Part shown: one piece after another, positions 61,417 to 64,000 of the stretch
Position numbering within the stretch: position 1 is the stretch's first letter
Layout: each line of letters begins with the position of its first letter
Assembly: GCA_913058395.1 (NCBI GenBank)
Contig: CAJXQI010000004.1
Coordinates: 124,001-188,000 of the forward strand
DNA from: an uncultured Colwellia sp.
Lineage (GTDB): Bacteria > Pseudomonadota > Gammaproteobacteria > Enterobacterales > Alteromonadaceae
Length of the DNA stretch: 64,000 nucleotides
Direction: 5' to 3'
The notes under the pieces: generated by a model
The model's database searches: none
Told to the model about the DNA's origin: nothing
The model's input: only the letters and a program-made list of their open reading frames with translations
Made by a program: the position numbers and the translations under genes

Positions 61417-63988
61417 CCTAATGAGCAAAAACTTAACCAGTGAACAAGCTTATACCACGAGCAAGTATTCAGAATTTTTCTTAGTCGCGAAAACCTATGC
61501 GGCCGAATATTTTCGCAAACCTTTGCTGAATTTAGGCTTTATTTTTAGTTTAGCGATAGCCACCAGTACCTTACTTTGTATTCTGATATTAAATGATGCC
61601 AGTAAACAACAGTATCAAACCGCCAATAGCCGTTTAAAATCACCAATTGCTTTTAATATTGTGCCCGAGAAAGGTAAAACAATATCGATTAATGACTTTG
61701 CTAAATTGCGTGAATTAGGCTTTTCACAGGTAAACGCGGCGCATGTTTTTCGACAATCATTGGCCAATGGCAAGAAAGTTTCTTTTCGCGCGCTCGATAT
61801 TCTACCTTTTGTACTAACTGCCCCTGAAAGCTTTACCAGTGAGGCAATTAATATTAGCCGAGACTACGCAAATAAACTCGGCATTGTCGCTTTGCCAAAT
61901 CAAAAAGCTCAGCTGTTGTTGGCCGATCAGCAAAGTATTGCAGTAAACATTAATCAGGTGAATGATTGGGGGCAGGTGGCACTATTAGATATCAGCTTAG
62001 CTTGGCAATTATTTCCTGATATTAACGGTTTTAGTCATTTGATGGGCGGGCAAATGTCGAGCAGTGAAGTTGCCCGGCTCGAAGCGGCTTTACCTAAGTA
62101 CCTTGCGATACAAGAAGCTTGGTCGATTCAAGAGCGTGAAGGTTTTGCAGATGCTTTACATCTTAACTTATCGGCATTGGCCATTTTAGGTTTTATCGTG
62201 AGCTTATTTATTGCCTTTCAAGCAGCAAACCAGGCGTGGGCAAAACGCGGTGAATTAGCTGCACAGCTAAGGCTACTGGGCATAAAACTTAGCACTATTC
62301 AAAAAGTCATGTTGTGTGAGTCGTTAATTTTAACGCTTTTGGCCAGTGTGCTTGGGGTTTTCATCGCCGTGGTTTTAGTGTCTTTCTTATTACCTATGTT
62401 GGGGCTGACCTTAGAGCAACTTTACCGTTTGCAAGTCAGTGGTCATTTTCAGTGGCGCGGCGAATATAGTTTATGGGCATTTTTAATTTCATTTGTTGCT
62501 GTTGTTGCGGCGCTAATAAAGCAGTTTCGACAGATAAGTTCAGCTAAAATCGCTTTTACTGCGCGCGTTCAGACTAAGCCATTTAACTTTCAAGTGACTG
62601 GTTTTATTGCCTTGGCATTATTACTTGTGCATTTTTTCTGGCCTGATGATTCTTGGACACAATTAATGCTTAAGTACGGCGTGTTGCTTATTGCTAGTGT
62701 GGTCATTTTACCGAATGTATTACGATATTTACTGGCAGCAATGGCGCTTTTTACTCGCTCGTTTCGACTGAAATTCATTTTTCAGGATGCCCGACAACAA
62801 GTGGGTCGGCGCTTTTTACCTATTGCGGCTTTTTACTTAGCACTAACCGCCAGTATCGCAGCGGCGTTAATGGTAAATAGTTTTCAAAATTCATTTGAAT
62901 CTTACTTAAATCAACTACTCAGTGCTGATTTGTTTGTTCGTTTTAACCATGAGCAAAAACCTAAAGTAGCGCAATGGCTTGATAAGCAAACTGATGTTGA
63001 AGAATATGTGTTATTTGAAAGTACCATTGCGAAATACCAAGATGGCTCGCAACTAAAGTCTCAACCAAGCGCTCAACAAAAATCTCAACAAGACACGGTT
63101 GAAGTATACCGACTGGCTTCAAATAAACAGCAGCAAAGCTTGATACTTAAATCGGGGGCGTTTGTTCCGTTTTTCGAAAACAAAAGTACAGCTGGAAGTA
63201 TTGCTAAGGGCGTAAGTACTGCGAATAAGGGAAAAATAGATACCGATAACACAATAAAGCATTGTTATATCAACGAACAATTGGCCTACAAACGCTCAAT
63301 TGCATTACAACAAACTATTGATATTACACAAGGGCTACAGGGATTGACTTGCCACGTAAAGGGCATCTTTTATGACTATGGCAATCAAGGTTTTGCCATC
63401 AAAATACCGTCACACAAAAGTATTGTGGCACTTTCTGGCTGGCAAGAAACAGGCTTTGGTGTATTTTTAGCTGAACACTCACAAGCTAACGCGTCAGAAG
63501 CTAAAAAGGCAAAACTGGTCGATGAACTTGGGCTAGATGAGAGTCAAATTTATCAGCCAGAAGAAATTAAAACATTGGCGTTAGCTATTTTTAAACAAAC
63601 ATTTCTACTGACCCAAGCGATTGCGTTTGTACTGCTTTCTATTGCTTGTTTTGGACTTTTTCTATCTGCGAATGGTTTAGAGTTGGCGAGAAAGTCAGAT
63701 TTACATATTCTCAGTAGCTTAGGCTATAGCCGAATAGGGCTGTTCAGTCATATGTTATCACAGTGGTTTATTTTGGCTTTGGGGACTATTTTATTGAGTT
63801 GGCCTGTGGCGATTGTTTTAGCTAATGCTTTAGTAAGCCTAATTTTGCCAGCATCGTTTGGTTGGTCAATGCCGTTAGTGTTAAATGTAACCTCGTTTGG
63901 TGTTAGTAGTCTAATTGGTTTGGTAATACTGATACCGGCGTTAGCCATCCCGCTTTATAAACTCAATATTAGAGCGAGTTTGTCATGA
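61409..63988 (+). CDS. FtsX/MacB-type ABC transporter permease, double-length
   Basis: 859 residues, about ten membrane helices in two FtsX-like halves. The N-terminal half has a periplasmic domain (about 45-245) then helices from residue 245 on; the second half begins near 470 (FLPIAAFYLALTASIAAALMV) with a large periplasmic domain (about 500-720) before the last three helices. Duplicate-FtsX permeases are typical of the AttG-type group. ATG at 61409 lies inside the ATPase gene; ATG at 61421 is also possible. It shares an ATGA overlap with the next gene. Confidence 0.88.
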   Translation: MHSLMSKNLTSEQAYTTSKYSEFFLVAKTYAAEYFRKPLLNLGFIFSLAIATSTLLCILILNDASKQQYQTANSRLKSPIAFNIVPEKGKTISINDFAKLRELGFSQVNAAHVFRQSLANGKKVSFRALDILPFVLTAPESFTSEAINISRDYANKLGIVALPNQKAQLLLADQQSIAVNINQVNDWGQVALLDISLAWQLFPDINGFSHLMGGQMSSSEVARLEAALPKYLAIQEAWSIQEREGFADALHLNLSALAILGFIVSLFIAFQAANQAWAKRGELAAQLRLLGIKLSTIQKVMLCESLILTLLASVLGVFIAVVLVSFLLPMLGLTLEQLYRLQVSGHFQWRGEYSLWAFLISFVAVVAALIKQFRQISSAKIAFTARVQTKPFNFQVTGFIALALLLVHFFWPDDSWTQLMLKYGVLLIASVVILPNVLRYLLAAMALFTRSFRLKFIFQDARQQVGRRFLPIAAFYLALTASIAAALMVNSFQNSFESYLNQLLSADLFVRFNHEQKPKVAQWLDKQTDVEEYVLFESTIAKYQDGSQLKSQPSAQQKSQQDTVEVYRLASNKQQQSLILKSGAFVPFFENKSTAGSIAKGVSTANKGKIDTDNTIKHCYINEQLAYKRSIALQQTIDITQGLQGLTCHVKGIFYDYGNQGFAIKIPSHKSIVALSGWQETGFGVFLAEHSQANASEAKKAKLVDELGLDESQIYQPEEIKTLALAIFKQTFLLTQAIAFVLLSIACFGLFLSANGLELARKSDLHILSSLGYSRIGLFSHMLSQWFILALGTILLSWPVAIVLANALVSLILPASFGWSMPLVLNVTSFGVSSLIGLVILIPALAIPLYKLNIRASLS

Positions 63989-64000
63989 ATATAAAGCTAA
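63985..64000 (+). CDS. Start of a third operon gene, cut by window edge
   Basis: ATGAATATAAAGCTAA begins in an ATGA overlap with the permease stop and stays open to the edge (MNIKL). The overlap suggests translational coupling. In related operons the gene here encodes a lipocalin/AttH-like secreted protein; only five codons are visible, so this is conjecture. Confidence 0.45.

Overview
The window looks like chromosomal DNA of a marine, AT-rich gammaproteobacterium of the Alteromonadales, most likely near Colwellia or Thalassotalea. This rests on gene content and synteny, not on a marker gene: an argO/argP pair, COG3014-ycfL-lpoB, pqiABC, an MSHA-type pilin, yegD, efpL, and a starch locus that pairs a TonB-dependent receptor with a flavin-dependent halogenase. 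I see no tRNA, rRNA, CRISPR array, prophage or intact insertion sequence. Two short elements with terminal inverted repeats (MITE-like) are present.

Layout. 1-10 kb: housekeeping and signalling genes, namely a TPR-GGDEF cyclase cut by the window edge, argO/argP, a GNAT enzyme, a YraR-like reductase, a pilin, YegD, a secreted peroxiredoxin-like protein, a GAF-HD-GYP protein and RNase H. 10-12.3 kb: an Lgt that reads like a Bacteroidota enzyme and a membrane protein with a MITE just upstream. 12.3-27 kb: alpha-glucan use (GH97, a surface pullulanase lipoprotein, TonB receptor, halogenase, aldo/keto reductase), with a shared palindrome TGCATACGTATTCA in front of three of the genes. A secreted M35 protease and a stand-alone relative of its N-terminal domain sit inside this region. 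27.7-30.6 kb: a bufferin-type RiPP operon (DoxX, Cys-rich precursor with a duplicated core, DUF692/MNIO enzyme, DUF2063 partner). 30.8-34 kb: envelope lipoproteins (COG3014, YcfL, LpoB) and a glycine-zipper protein. 36-43.5 kb: C1/formate metabolism (fhs opposite fdhD and a two-subunit NAD-linked formate dehydrogenase). 43.6-57.7 kb: mixed enzymes, pqiABC, an OmpA-like porin, an M14 peptidase, two unknown proteins, EfpL and an EAL protein. 57.9-64 kb: NUDIX, a 49-residue protein, the nemA/nemR pair with three tandem operators, and an ABC exporter running off the end.

How the genes work together. Starch: surface pullulanase debranches and cuts alpha-glucans, the receptor imports oligosaccharides, and periplasmic GH97 trims them, all probably under one LacI-type repressor encoded elsewhere. 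Formate: Fhs charges formate onto tetrahydrofolate while Fds oxidises it to CO2 with NAD+. Bufferin: the MNIO enzyme with its partner modifies cysteines of the exported precursor, which by analogy binds metal ions such as copper. c-di-GMP: the window has one synthase and two candidate phosphodiesterases of different classes (HD-GYP and a partly degenerate EAL).

The bufferin operon, with its doubled 6-Cys core, unusual lipobox and a hairpin at the precursor/enzyme junction, is the strongest candidate for something new. The protease plus free prodomain-like protein comes second.
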